Shown here piece by piece: positions 9,751 through 17,787 of a stretch of DNA of 64,000 nucleotides. The notes under the pieces are model-generated. The model saw nothing but the letters and a program-made list of their open reading frames with translations. It searched no databases and had not been told where the DNA came from. Location: positions 1,583,501 through 1,647,500 of the forward strand of contig NZ_OY763930.1 of NCBI RefSeq assembly GCF_963667685.1, read 5' to 3'. A program made the translations under genes and the position numbers. Within the stretch, counting starts at the first letter, position 1, and every line of letters starts with the position of its first letter. Source of the DNA: Maridesulfovibrio sp. (lineage in GTDB: Bacteria > Desulfobacterota > Desulfovibrionia > Desulfovibrionales > Desulfovibrionaceae).

Positions 9751-10335
9751 TTAATCTCTGGCTCTGATGCTGCGGACCACAAAATCAGTGGTCTCTTCGT
9801 AGAGGTTGGGCAGGTCGTAGGGAGAAAGGAATCTGGTCCTGACTGTACCGACGATGTTGGAATAAACAATGGTTGTGGTGTCATCTACGGAAAGCCCGCG
9901 GATGGAACCGTCTTCAATGCCGCGCTCTACAGATTCCCGGATAACGTTCAGTAGTTGCTGGAATTTAACGGCAATGCGGGTCCGGTCCAGTTCTATCTGT
10001 ACGTCAGAAAAAGGAGAGCAACGCAGTAGCACCGGAAAAGTATTGCGGTGTTGCAGAGTATAGCCGAGATAACTGCGCATAAATGTCTGTATGCCTTCAA
10101 GTCCGTTTGGCGCCTTACGGGTTTCCTCGCTCAGGTATTCCGTGAGGTCTTCAACAATGGCTACCCCGGCAGTGATGAATAGTTCCTCTTTTGACCCGAA
10201 ATAGTGGGAAACCAGCCCGAATGCCACACCAGCCCTTTCAGAAATCATCTTAACAGTTGTACCGGCATAGCCGTAGCGTCCGAAAATCTCCTGGGCCGCA
10301 TACAGTATCGCGTCTTTTTTATTTTTACCTTTCAT
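9751..10335 (-). CDS. TetR/AcrR-family transcriptional regulator, 194 aa
   Basis: The N-terminal 60 residues form a TetR DNA-binding domain: AILYAAQEIFGRYGYAGTTVKMISERAGVAFGLVSHYF, with helix-turn-helix around residues 26-48. The C-terminal ligand domain (about 60-194) is not close to any subfamily I can name. It is divergent from the Rhs-core gene at 10601. A 28-bp dyad (10477-10504) in the shared upstream region is a candidate operator. The gene is cut off from the DUF1007-NicO operon by a strong terminator, so regulation of those transport genes is not implied. Confidence 0.85.
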   Translation of the reverse strand: MKGKNKKDAILYAAQEIFGRYGYAGTTVKMISERAGVAFGLVSHYFGSKEELFITAGVAIVEDLTEYLSEETRKAPNGLEGIQTFMRSYLGYTLQHRNTFPVLLRCSPFSDVQIELDRTRIAVKFQQLLNVIRESVERGIEDGSIRGLSVDDTTTIVYSNIVGTVRTRFLSPYDLPNLYEETTDFVVRSIRARD

Positions 10336-10476
10336 GGCCCCTCGCTGGCACGTTAAAGGTTTGCGGTAAGGCTTTATTTAGGAATGGACCGAATAAAGTC
10401 AGCCGTCATATGTTTGCTCGCTTGCGGTTTTATAGGCTGGATTGATTGCGCGGTCAAATCGATGAGTTTTTTGTGG

Positions 10477-10504
10477 CGGACCTGAGTCAGCTGACTCGCG
10501 TCCG
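10477..10504. promoter_or_regulatory. 28-bp dyad with perfect 14-bp core (operator or terminator-like)
   Basis: The core GAGTCAGCTGACTC (10484-10497) is a perfect palindrome. Flanking CGGAC and GTCCG extend it to 12 of 14 matched pairs. It sits between the divergent TetR and Rhs-core genes, as an operator would. The + strand continues TTTTGTTTTGT, so an RNA hairpin ending transcription toward the Rhs gene is also possible, but the perfect core leaves no natural loop. The remainder of 10336-10600 shows no gene. Confidence 0.5.
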
Positions 10505-10600
10505 TTTTGTTTTGTATCCGGTTGTTTTGTATGGGGAACAGATCGTCTGGAAAGGAGTCTCCGCGGTCTATATTTTCAATCAAAACATAAGGATAGTTAC

Positions 10601-12025
10601 ATGAGTTTACGGAACGATTTTACCCTGAGGCCTAAAAGAAGGAAAGATTTGAGCCTTGCTCTGCGTATGTACGGCGAAAACGAATCACCGGAAGTACAGG
10701 TTGAACACATGTGGGAAGTTTACTCTCCATCCACAGCTATGGTTCTGCTTGAGCCGAAACCAGATTTCTCCGGATTTTCACATGGTGATCGAATGTATCC
10801 AACCATGATGGAACCTGAAATCAAGGAACGCTGGGAGCAGAAACAGAAGGAATGGGAAATTGCAAAGGAACGCTACGGATGGCGGAAGCGCTTGGCCCAT
10901 TTCCGTTTTATACACGAAAACCGGAATCATAAGTTGGCCCGTGACTTATCGCAAACCGAGTATGGCAAAGCTCTGATTGAAGAGTTCTCATCAAAGCAAA
11001 AGCTACAATCACAACCAGTTCTGAATAAGGAATGGCATGACGAATTTAATCAGGCCGGACCGGACTCCGGTTCCGAAGCTGAGCCGCGGATAACCCCTTT
11101 TATTGTGTCCGGCAGTGAGAAACCTTTTTCCGTGCTAGCTACAAAAAGGGATGAAGACGGTCGCATTGTGGAAAAAATCTGCTCTCTCGAACCCAAAGAC
11201 CACCATCTGCGATACGAATATGATGCGGGGGGCAGACTGCATAAAGTCTGGAAGGATGAACGGCTGATTGAGGAGTACCTGTATGGCAAATACGGTGAGC
11301 GCTACTTCGGGACCACTCAGCAGGCAGGACAACGCCGCTTTATTTATGGGCCGGGGCTACGGCTGGAGCAGGCCGGAAATTTGAAATATTCCTATGATGA
11401 CCATGGTCGGATGGTCATGAAACAGAACGGCTCCAACGTCACAAAATATCAATATCATCAATCCGGCCTGTTACAGCAGGTTAATCTGCCAGATGGACGC
11501 AGGATTTCATATGTAATCGATCCTCATGGAAGGCGCATGGCCAAACAGGTAAACAGCAGAACCGTGGAAAGTTACAGCTGGGATAATTCAGGCAGGCTGG
11601 CTGTTGTGGTCGATGGAGAAGGCAATAACCGTAAAGAGTTTGTCTATAACGATGAATGCAACCCCGTATCCATGTATTACAACGGCCAAATCTATTCACT
11701 GGCTTCCGATCAGGTCGGGACAATATATATGGTCGCTGATGCTGGCGGGAATGAAATAAAGCGGATTATACGTGATTCATTCGGTAATCTTACTGTCGAC
11801 ACTAATGAGCGCATCAAGCTTCCTTTGGGGTTCGCTGCAGGGCTGCATGATACTGATACCGGGCTGGTTCATTTCGGCCAGCGGGAATACGAACCATCCA
11901 TAGGTCTTTTTATCCAGCCTGATCAACTGGTTACTAATGACAGAGTTGTGGATGCTTACAGTTATTGCCACAATGATCCGGTTAATATTGGGGAATGGAC
12001 TGCTTTGTCTGGAAATTTTGGTTGA
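10601..12025 (+). CDS. Orphan RHS-repeat core protein without toxin tip, 474 aa
   Basis: The first about 150 residues are charged, with no signal peptide and no recognised domain. From about residue 190 the sequence consists of YD/RHS repeats (YEYDAGGRLHKVW, YSYDDHGRMVMKQNG, YQYHQSGLLQQV, YSWDNSGRLAVVV). It ends in the RHS-associated core (LGFAAGLHDTDTGLVHFGQREYEPSIGLF, then YSYCHNDPVNIGE). In full Rhs toxins a variable toxin domain follows the core. Here only about ten residues follow, and the usual DPxG cleavage motif is not present. Length is far below a full Rhs shell. It may be a remnant, a displaced toxin's carrier, or a small secreted-shell protein. AAGGA precedes the ATG. Confidence 0.8.
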   Translation: MSLRNDFTLRPKRRKDLSLALRMYGENESPEVQVEHMWEVYSPSTAMVLLEPKPDFSGFSHGDRMYPTMMEPEIKERWEQKQKEWEIAKERYGWRKRLAHFRFIHENRNHKLARDLSQTEYGKALIEEFSSKQKLQSQPVLNKEWHDEFNQAGPDSGSEAEPRITPFIVSGSEKPFSVLATKRDEDGRIVEKICSLEPKDHHLRYEYDAGGRLHKVWKDERLIEEYLYGKYGERYFGTTQQAGQRRFIYGPGLRLEQAGNLKYSYDDHGRMVMKQNGSNVTKYQYHQSGLLQQVNLPDGRRISYVIDPHGRRMAKQVNSRTVESYSWDNSGRLAVVVDGEGNNRKEFVYNDECNPVSMYYNGQIYSLASDQVGTIYMVADAGGNEIKRIIRDSFGNLTVDTNERIKLPLGFAAGLHDTDTGLVHFGQREYEPSIGLFIQPDQLVTNDRVVDAYSYCHNDPVNIGEWTALSGNFG

Positions 12026-12047
12026 GGATCGTCCTGAGTATCAATAA

Positions 12048-12073
12048 CCTGGGGGAGGATTTTCTCCCTCAGG
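12048..12073 (+). terminator. Hairpin after the Rhs-core gene
   Basis: CCTGGGGGAG (12048-12057) pairs with CTCCCTCAGG (12064-12073) over a 6-base loop, with one G-T pair. Only a short T-run follows, so termination is probable but not certain. It separates the Rhs gene from the small membrane protein at 12208. Confidence 0.5.
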
Positions 12074-12207
12074 TTTGGACTGAGATAGGTATACAGTCTT
12101 TGTTGTGGTTCCGTTTGATTAGAGGGCTGTTTTATCACTTGCAAGTTCTTGCCCGCAAAAAAGACAACTGCTAGTCTTCATGAAAATCCAATTCTAGGAG
12201 TTTCTCC

Positions 12208-12507
12208 ATGGACCCATCCTCAATTAACAACATCCTTATGCTGGTTATCGTTATAGGGGCGGCTGTCTTGCCGTTTATTTTGGCTACCCGCCTTCGCCGT
12301 ACTAAGCCGGGTGTTCTTTGGCTCGGCCTGTTGCTTTGTATTATTTTCGGGCCGGCGGGGCAGGTTTATGTTGCGGGCTGGATTCCGTGGTTCCTGATTG
12401 TTCTCGGAGTTTGTATCGGGGCGCAGCAGCTTCTTTCGCCGCAGCTGGCAATGCTTTGCATGGTTGTGGTTTCGCCGCTGGTCATGTTTTTCAGAATGCG
12501 GAAATAG
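12208..12507 (+). CDS. Small hydrophobic membrane protein, 99 aa
   Basis: Three or four hydrophobic segments (residues 8-27, 36-54, 56-72 and 76-94) are broken by RLRRTK, and the C-terminus is RMRK. It is therefore a small inner-membrane protein with positively charged cytoplasmic parts. AGGAG lies seven bases before the ATG, which supports expression. I do not recognise the family. It converges on a TetR gene, with five bases between the stops. A hairpin separates it from the upstream Rhs-core gene, so an immunity role for Rhs is possible by position but not supported. Confidence 0.6.
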   Translation: MDPSSINNILMLVIVIGAAVLPFILATRLRRTKPGVLWLGLLLCIIFGPAGQVYVAGWIPWFLIVLGVCIGAQQLLSPQLAMLCMVVVSPLVMFFRMRK

Positions 12508-12512
12508 CCCGG

Positions 12513-13163
12513 CTACTCCTGTGTTACTTCCGGGGGAGCAGGGCAGGGGCAGAGCAGCCCGCGCAGCATATGTCCCATGGTTTCTTCCATGCGGTCCCAC
12601 CCAACTTCATCCTGTAGGCTGACACCGCCGTAATGCTTGGTGTTCAAGGATCGAATTGAAAGGTAGGAAATGGCACCGCCCAGAATTGCCACCGCTGCTG
12701 CAAGGTCCACATTGTCGGGAACATCTGGGGTCATGTGCTCGAAAAATTCCAATGCAGTGCGTACCCGCACATCCTCCAGTAAATCCGAAAGCGGAGTCCG
12801 CTCCAGCATTTCCCAGGCCAGAAGGCGCAAGGTGTCTGGTCTTGTCTCAAGGGTCCGCCTCAAGGCTGTGAAGAATGCCGCCACCTGTTTCTCCGGCTCA
12901 ATTTCCGGAAATTCTGAAGGCGCATTTGAAAGCAGCTCTTCAGTGGTCGGCCAGTAGATTCCGGAGACCGCCAGCTCGCTGATCAGATTTTCCAGCCCGT
13001 TGAAGTAGCTGTAGATAGTCTTGCGGCTTACACCGGACTTGAGCACGATTTCATCCACATCAAGATTGTTGAACCCTTTTTTTGCTGCGCATTTATACGC
13101 GGCATGCAGAATCTTTCTGCGTGTTGCTGTAAGGGTATTGATTGGCACTACTTTTAAAGTCAT
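12513..13163 (-). CDS. TetR-family transcriptional regulator, 216 aa
   Basis: The N-terminal TetR helix-turn-helix reads TRRKILHAAYKCAAKKGFNNLDVDEIVLKSGVSRKTIYSYF (about residues 14-53). The rest is an all-helical ligand-binding domain of unknown specificity. The gene is divergent from butyrate kinase (buk, 13372), with 208 bases between the starts containing an A/T-rich inverted repeat (13238-13256). That layout makes buk and the regulator itself the most likely targets, with an acyl compound as a possible signal. The signal is inference. Confidence 0.85.
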   Translation of the reverse strand: MTLKVVPINTLTATRRKILHAAYKCAAKKGFNNLDVDEIVLKSGVSRKTIYSYFNGLENLISELAVSGIYWPTTEELLSNAPSEFPEIEPEKQVAAFFTALRRTLETRPDTLRLLAWEMLERTPLSDLLEDVRVRTALEFFEHMTPDVPDNVDLAAAVAILGGAISYLSIRSLNTKHYGGVSLQDEVGWDRMEETMGHMLRGLLCPCPAPPEVTQE

Positions 13164-13237
13164 GGCTGTTCTCTTGTACGGAAAATAGTTTTTGCTGGTG
13201 GTTGCATAAGAGATTTTCTGTTTCTGTATTTGAATTA

Positions 13238-13287
13238 TATCTTATTTTAAAAGATAAATCCGGACTGATTTTAGTCAAGGAGTCCGG
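13238..13287. promoter_or_regulatory. Candidate operator and hairpin between tetR and buk
   Basis: TATCTT (13238-13243) and AAGATA (13251-13256) form an inverted repeat with a 7-base A/T centre, typical in size for a TetR operator. Immediately after it, CCGGACT (13260-13266) pairs with AGTCCGG (13281-13287). The second element could be a second site or an RNA stem in a leader. Both lie in the divergent intergenic region. Confidence 0.4.
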
Positions 13288-13371
13288 TTAGGTAGCTGTT
13301 GCTTTTGTTTTTTTGCGTTTTAGCACATAATGTGGAAACTAAAACTTGCAGCAAACTTACGGAGATAATTA

Positions 13372-14463
13372 ATGGGTTCGAGAATTCTTGTAATCAATCC
13401 CGGATCAACATCAACAAAAGTGGCAATTTTCAACGATGAAACAGTGTGTTTCGATGCTGAAGTAAGCCATCCCCGTGAAAGTATAGATAGGTTTTCAGAT
13501 GTATTAGGGCAGAAAGAGTTTAGAAGTGCTGCTGTTATGGATCTTATTAAAGATGAAGTTGCAAAAGGAACTCCGGATATGGTTGTCGGCAGGGGAGGAT
13601 TGCTTAGGCCCATTCCCGGCGGACCGTATTCCATAAATGACGCCATGCTTTCCGATCTTGAAAATGAGCGTTACGGCTCGCACCCTTGTAATTTAGGAGC
13701 AATGATAGCCTGTGAACTAGCAGAACAATGGGCCGTGCCATCCATGATAATGGACCCGGTGGTAACAGATGAGATGGAGCCGATGACTAAGATTACCGGT
13801 CTCCCGGAAATTAAGCGGAGAAGCGTTTTCCATGCTCTGAGCCAGCGTGGTGTGGCGCGCAGTGTTGCCGCTAAAATGGGGCTTGTCTACGAGGACTCCA
13901 AGTTTATTGTCGCCCACATGGGCGGAGGCACTTCCATCGGTGCGCACCGCGAAGGTAAAATTGTGGATGTAATAAACGGTCTGGACGGAGAGGGGCCTTT
14001 CACCCCGGAACGGTCCGGAGCTCTCCCGGTGCTTTCGGTTATTGAGCTTCTGGAGTCCGGGAAATACACCTTTGCTGAATTGAAAAAAGTAGTCACATCC
14101 GGTTGCGGGCTTCTGGGATTAACAGGGACTAACGACCTGCGCGTGATCGAATCGCGTATTGAAGAAGGTGATGAGCATGCAAAGCTCGTTTTCGAAGCTC
14201 TTGTCTACAATATTGCCAAGTACCTTTGTTCTTATCTTCCGGCTCTTATGCGCGGCGATGCAGATAAGAAGCCCGTTGATGCGATAATTCTTACCGGGGG
14301 GCTGGCGCGCAGTAAGCGCCTTGTTTCCGGAGTGGAAGAGCTTGTAGACTATATTGCTCCTGTGCAGGTTGTTACCGGCCTTGAAGAAATGGAAGTAATG
14401 GCGCGGGGCGGTCTTGCCGTGCTGAGAGGTGAAATGGTGCCGCAAATATACAATTCCAGGTAA
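13372..14463 (+). CDS. buk: Butyrate kinase
   Basis: A 363-residue acetokinase-family enzyme that interconverts butyryl-phosphate plus ADP with butyrate plus ATP. The start ILVINPGSTSTKVAIF is the family's phosphate-binding strand. Later motifs are VGRGGLLRPIPGG (about 79-91), HMGGGTSIGAH (about 182-192) and LTGGLAR near 305. Length fits butyrate kinase (about 355-365) rather than acetate kinase (about 400). GGAG lies eight bases before the ATG. No phosphotransbutyrylase or beta-oxidation gene is adjacent, so its partner must be elsewhere. It may act on branched or other short acyl phosphates. The divergent TetR gene is a likely regulator. Confidence 0.9.
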   Translation: MGSRILVINPGSTSTKVAIFNDETVCFDAEVSHPRESIDRFSDVLGQKEFRSAAVMDLIKDEVAKGTPDMVVGRGGLLRPIPGGPYSINDAMLSDLENERYGSHPCNLGAMIACELAEQWAVPSMIMDPVVTDEMEPMTKITGLPEIKRRSVFHALSQRGVARSVAAKMGLVYEDSKFIVAHMGGGTSIGAHREGKIVDVINGLDGEGPFTPERSGALPVLSVIELLESGKYTFAELKKVVTSGCGLLGLTGTNDLRVIESRIEEGDEHAKLVFEALVYNIAKYLCSYLPALMRGDADKKPVDAIILTGGLARSKRLVSGVEELVDYIAPVQVVTGLEEMEVMARGGLAVLRGEMVPQIYNSR

Positions 14464-14519
14464 TAAATATGGAGGAATTTCTTTTCCCCCCTTGTCATTT
14501 AAAGATTACACCCTAATAT

Positions 14520-14534
14520 CTACTATATTGGTAT
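14520..14534. promoter_or_regulatory. Upstream operator copy for nifU promoter
   Basis: The 13-mer ACTATATTGGTAT (14522-14534) matches the second copy at 14578-14590 in 11 of 13 bases. It ends seven bases before the -35 box. The shared form ATACYANWNTRGTAT is a near-palindrome of the size bound by Rrf2-family regulators such as IscR or CymR; the regulator's identity is inference. Confidence 0.55.
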
Positions 14535-14541
14535 AAAAAAC

Positions 14542-14570
14542 TTGCTAAGCATGGGTCTTAGGCGTAAAAT
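14542..14570 (+). promoter_or_regulatory. Promoter of the nifU-nifS-cysK-epsC cluster
   Basis: TTGCTA (14542-14547) and TAAAAT (14565-14570) are separated by 17 bases, a good housekeeping promoter. Transcription should start near 14577, inside the second operator copy. The resulting leader of about 140 bases holds a small stem (CTTCCG 14626-14631 with CGGAAG 14640-14645) and ends in a strong GGAGG before nifU. Confidence 0.65.
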
Positions 14571-14575
14571 AAATC

Positions 14576-14590
14576 ATACTAAAATGGTAT
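14576..14590. promoter_or_regulatory. Downstream operator copy over the nifU transcription start
   Basis: ATACTAAAATGGTAT is an imperfect 15-bp palindrome covering the predicted start site. Together with the upstream copy it brackets the promoter, the usual layout for repression. With nifU, nifS, cysK and epsC downstream, an Fe-S or cysteine-responsive Rrf2-type repressor is the natural candidate. Confidence 0.55.
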
Positions 14591-14716
14591 GAAATTTTGT
14601 CTAAAGTTAAAGGTGTGCCGTCCCCCTTCCGTAATTTGGCGGAAGAAGGTATACTCAAGATATTTTTATAAACTTGATTCACGCAACCCTGATAGGGAGA
14701 CCAAGCGGAGGATAAT

Positions 14717-15556
14717 ATGTGGGAATATACTAACAAGGTACAAGAACATTTTCTAAATCCCAAAAATGTCGGAGTGATTGAAGATGCTGACGCAGTTGGC
14801 GAGGTCGGTTCTTTATCATGCGGAGATGCCCTTAGGCTTTTTCTTAAGATTGATGATGACGAACGTATAGTCGATGCAAAGTTCCAGACTTTTGGCTGTG
14901 CCAGCGCCATCGCTTCCAGCTCAGTTCTCACCGAGCTCATCAAGGGCATGACTCTTGATGAAGCTTCCCGGGTGACCAATAAGGAAATTGCCGAAGAACT
15001 GGGTGGTCTGCCCAAGGAAAAGATGCACTGTTCTGTAATGGGGCAGGAAGCACTGGAAGACGCTATTCGCAAGTATCGCGGATTGGAAGCCGCCCCGGCG
15101 CCTGAAGGGGAGATCGTCTGTAAGTGTTTTGGCGTGACCGATGTCCAGATAAGACGCGCTGTGCAGGAAAATAAGCTGACTACCCTTGAAGAAGTTACCA
15201 ACTTCACCAAGGCGGGTGGCGGATGTGAAGAGTGTCACGGACGCATTCAGGAAATCATTACCGAAACCATCACCGGTGAAGCAGCCAAGCCTGCTTCGGA
15301 ACCGGAAAAGCCTGCTAGGATGGCCAATATTAAGCGTTTTCAGCTGGTAACAAAGATTATTGAGGAAGAAATCCGCCCGGCTCTCAACAAGGACGGCGGT
15401 GATATAGAGCTGCTTGATATCGAAGGTCATGAAGTGATTGTTTCCCTGCGGGGAGCCTGTCGCGGCTGTCCTTCCAGCGGCAATACTCTCAAGGGGTTCG
15501 TGGAGCGCCGCCTCAAGGAGACTGTGGAACCTGAAATTACCGTGAGGGAGGCTTAA
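14717..15556 (+). CDS. nifU: NifU-type Fe-S cluster scaffold protein
   Basis: The 279-residue protein has the full three-part NifU architecture. First is an IscU-like domain (1-125) with cysteines in GSLSCGDA (C35), FGCASA (C61) and KMHCSVMG. Next is a central BFD-like [2Fe-2S] domain with CKCFGVTD near 138 and GGCEECHGR near 173. Last is a C-terminal Nfu domain with the CRGCPSSG pair near 245. It assembles Fe-S clusters with sulfur from NifS, which begins two bases after its stop. No other nitrogen-fixation genes are nearby, so this is probably the general housekeeping Fe-S system. GGAGG precedes the ATG by five bases. Confidence 0.95.
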   Translation: MWEYTNKVQEHFLNPKNVGVIEDADAVGEVGSLSCGDALRLFLKIDDDERIVDAKFQTFGCASAIASSSVLTELIKGMTLDEASRVTNKEIAEELGGLPKEKMHCSVMGQEALEDAIRKYRGLEAAPAPEGEIVCKCFGVTDVQIRRAVQENKLTTLEEVTNFTKAGGGCEECHGRIQEIITETITGEAAKPASEPEKPARMANIKRFQLVTKIIEEEIRPALNKDGGDIELLDIEGHEVIVSLRGACRGCPSSGNTLKGFVERRLKETVEPEITVREA

Positions 15557-15558
15557 AA

Positions 15559-16749
15559 ATGTCAGTATATCTCGATAACAACGCTACCACACAGGTCGCG
15601 CCGGAAGTGCGTGAAGCTATCCTGCCGCTGCTCGGCGATGAATACGGCAACCCTTCTTCCATGCACCGTCTGGGTGGTCAGTCCGGCATGCTCATGGAGC
15701 AGGCCCGGCAGAAAATAGCGTCCGGGCTTAATTGTGATCCGGAAGAGATTATATTCACCTCCTGTGGAACCGAGGGAGATAATACTGCAATTCATTCCGC
15801 TCTGGAGGCTCAGCCTGAAAAACGTCATTTGATAACAACCAGAGTGGAGCATCCGGCTGTTCTGAATGTTGCAAAGCATTATGAACGCAAGGGTTATGAC
15901 GTCACTTATCTGCCTGTGGACTCCAAGGGTCTGTTTGACCTTAATCAGTACCGGAAAGCAATCCGGCCTGATACTGCATTGGTTTCGGTTATGTTTGCCA
16001 ATAACGAATCAGGTGTTATTTCTCCCATTCAGGAAATGGCTGAAATCGCTAAGGAGCGTGGTGTTCTTTTTCACACTGATGCAGTGCAGGCCGTGGGTAA
16101 ACTGCCCATCGACCTGAAGACCCTGCCCGTGGATTATCTGGTCCTGTCAGGTCACAAAATCCATGCTCCCAAGGGTATCGGAGCAATGTTTGTACGCAAG
16201 ACCGCACCCTTCCGTCCTTTCATGCTCGGTGGCCATCAGGAGAACGGCAGACGTGGTGGAACAGAGAACCTGCCGGGGATCGTTGGACTTGGTGTTGCCA
16301 TGGATCTGGCTGTAAAGAATATTGAGGATGAAAATACTCGCCTGCGTGCCATGCGCGACCGTCTTGAAAAAGGACTTATGGCTGCAATCCCCGATGCCAT
16401 CATCAATGGTGACCTTGAAATGCGGTTGCCCAATACCCTTTCCATCGCTTTCAAGTATGTTGAAGGTGAAGCCATGTTGCTCCTGCTTGACCAGTTCGGC
16501 ATTGCTGCCAGTTCCGGTTCGGCATGTACTTCCGGTTCCCTTGAGCCGTCGCATGTTCTCCGGGCAATGGGCGTCCCTTTTACTTTTGCGCACGGTTCCC
16601 TGCGTTTTTCCCTTTCCAGCTACAACACTGATGAGGATATTGATCTGGTACTCAAAGAGTTGCCGCCAATCATCAGCCGCCTTCGCGAAATGTCTCCTTT
16701 CCGTCGTGGGGATGAAGGCCTTGACTGGGTAGAAGATCACGAGCATTAA
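15559..16749 (+). CDS. nifS: Cysteine desulfurase NifS
   Basis: This is a PLP-dependent class V aminotransferase fold, 396 residues. It converts cysteine to alanine and passes the sulfur to the NifU scaffold. It begins with the family start VYLDNNATTQVAP. It carries HTDAVQAVGK (about 174-183), the PLP-lysine segment LSGHKIHAPKGIGAMF near 200, and the mobile catalytic-cysteine loop SSGSACTSGSLEPSHVL near 320. It is translationally coupled to nifU (two-base gap). The C-terminus is slightly longer than in NifS proper, with a charged tail after ISRLREMSPF. Confidence 0.95.
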   Translation: MSVYLDNNATTQVAPEVREAILPLLGDEYGNPSSMHRLGGQSGMLMEQARQKIASGLNCDPEEIIFTSCGTEGDNTAIHSALEAQPEKRHLITTRVEHPAVLNVAKHYERKGYDVTYLPVDSKGLFDLNQYRKAIRPDTALVSVMFANNESGVISPIQEMAEIAKERGVLFHTDAVQAVGKLPIDLKTLPVDYLVLSGHKIHAPKGIGAMFVRKTAPFRPFMLGGHQENGRRGGTENLPGIVGLGVAMDLAVKNIEDENTRLRAMRDRLEKGLMAAIPDAIINGDLEMRLPNTLSIAFKYVEGEAMLLLLDQFGIAASSGSACTSGSLEPSHVLRAMGVPFTFAHGSLRFSLSSYNTDEDIDLVLKELPPIISRLREMSPFRRGDEGLDWVEDHEH

Positions 16750-16758
16750 AAAAAGAGG

Positions 16759-16798
16759 CAGGCGGTATTACAACTAATAAATGCCGCCTGTGTTTTTG
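16759..16798 (+). terminator. Hairpin between nifS and cysK
   Basis: CAGGCGGTA (16759-16767) pairs with TGCCGCCTG (16782-16790) over a 14-base loop, and TGTTTTTGCTTTTT follows. It probably reduces rather than abolishes read-through, since cysK follows within 60 bases and I see no strong separate promoter for it. Confidence 0.6.
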
Positions 16799-16853
16799 CT
16801 TTTTGCGGTAAAATGGGGCAGATAAAAGAGGAAAAAAATCAAGCGAGTTTGAT

Positions 16854-17777
16854 ATGAACATACATGATTCCATGATTTCACTGGTCGGGAATACTCCATT
16901 GGTGAAGCTGAATAAAGTTACAGACGGTTGCGTCGCAAATGTCGTAGCCAAGCTGGAGTTCTTTAACCCCTGTTCATCTGTTAAAGACCGCATTGGTGTT
17001 TCCATGATTGAGGAAGCTGAAAAGCGCGGCGACCTTAAACCCGGGGCAACGGTTGTAGAACCTACCAGCGGTAATACCGGAATAGGTCTGGCTTTTGTCT
17101 GCGCGGTCAAGGGTTACAAACTGGTTTTGACCATGCCGGAATCCATGAGTCAGGAGCGTAAGGATCTGCTTAAGGGCTTTGGTGCCGAGCTGGTGCTTAC
17201 CCCCGCAGCCAAGGGCATGACCGGGGCGGTGAATAAAGCAAAAGAGATTGCGGAAGCAGATCCTGATGCATTTCTGCCCCTGCAATTTGCCAACGAAGAT
17301 AATCCGCTGGCTCATCGCAATAAGACCGTCAACGAAATCTGGGATGATACTGACGGTAAAATTGATATTTTTGTGGTCGGAGTCGGCACCGGGGGAACTC
17401 TAACCGGGGTTGGCTCTGAGCTTAAGAAACGCAACCCGGCAATTAAAGTCGTTGCGGTTGAACCTGAAAAATCACCGGTACTGTCCGGCGGTTCTAGCGG
17501 TCCTCATGGAATTCAGGGCATCGGAGCCGGTTTTGTTCCGGATGTTTTGCAGACCGGGCTGATTGACGAGATTGCTCAAGTTGCGGATGAAGATGCTTTG
17601 ACCATGGCCCGCAGGCTCATGAAGGAAGAAGGGATTTTGTGCGGTATTTCTGCCGGGGCTGCGGCCCATGCAGCAGTTGAAACCGCTAAACGAGAAGAAA
17701 ATAAGGGCAAACTGGTGCTTTTTGTTGTTCCTGATACCGGGGAACGCTACCTGAGCACTGCTTTGTTCAAGGGTTAA
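16854..17777 (+). CDS. cysK: Cysteine synthase A (O-acetylserine sulfhydrylase)
   Basis: A 307-residue PLP enzyme that makes cysteine from O-acetylserine and sulfide, which is abundant in a sulfate reducer. Motifs: VGNTPLVKL (about 11-19), the PLP-lysine segment [12 protein letters not shown] near 42, the substrate loop [10 protein letters not shown] near 69, and [12 protein letters not shown] near 176. Length is normal for CysK. It is followed ten bases later by epsC, whose product supplies O-acetylserine and forms the cysteine synthase complex with CysK. No strong Shine-Dalgarno is seen before the ATG; GCGAG is the best candidate. Confidence 0.95.
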   Translation: MNIHDSMISLVGNTPLVKLNKVTDGCVANVVAKLEFFNPCSSVKDRIGVSMIEEAEKRGDLKPGATVVEPTSGNTGIGLAFVCAVKGYKLVLTMPESMSQERKDLLKGFGAELVLTPAAKGMTGAVNKAKEIAEADPDAFLPLQFANEDNPLAHRNKTVNEIWDDTDGKIDIFVVGVGTGGTLTGVGSELKKRNPAIKVVAVEPEKSPVLSGGSSGPHGIQGIGAGFVPDVLQTGLIDEIAQVADEDALTMARRLMKEEGILCGISAGAAAHAAVETAKREENKGKLVLFVVPDTGERYLSTALFKG

Positions 17778-17787
17778 GGTTTAGAAG

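Noticed and set aside
14578..14716. Riboswitch in the nifU leader
   Set aside because: The leader has one small stem and no conserved core of the SAM, SAH, cyclic-di-GMP or other riboswitch classes I know.
14545..15210. 221-codon minus-strand frame over the start of nifU
   Set aside because: NifU motifs and operon signals are on the plus strand; the antisense frame is Ser-rich with no motif.
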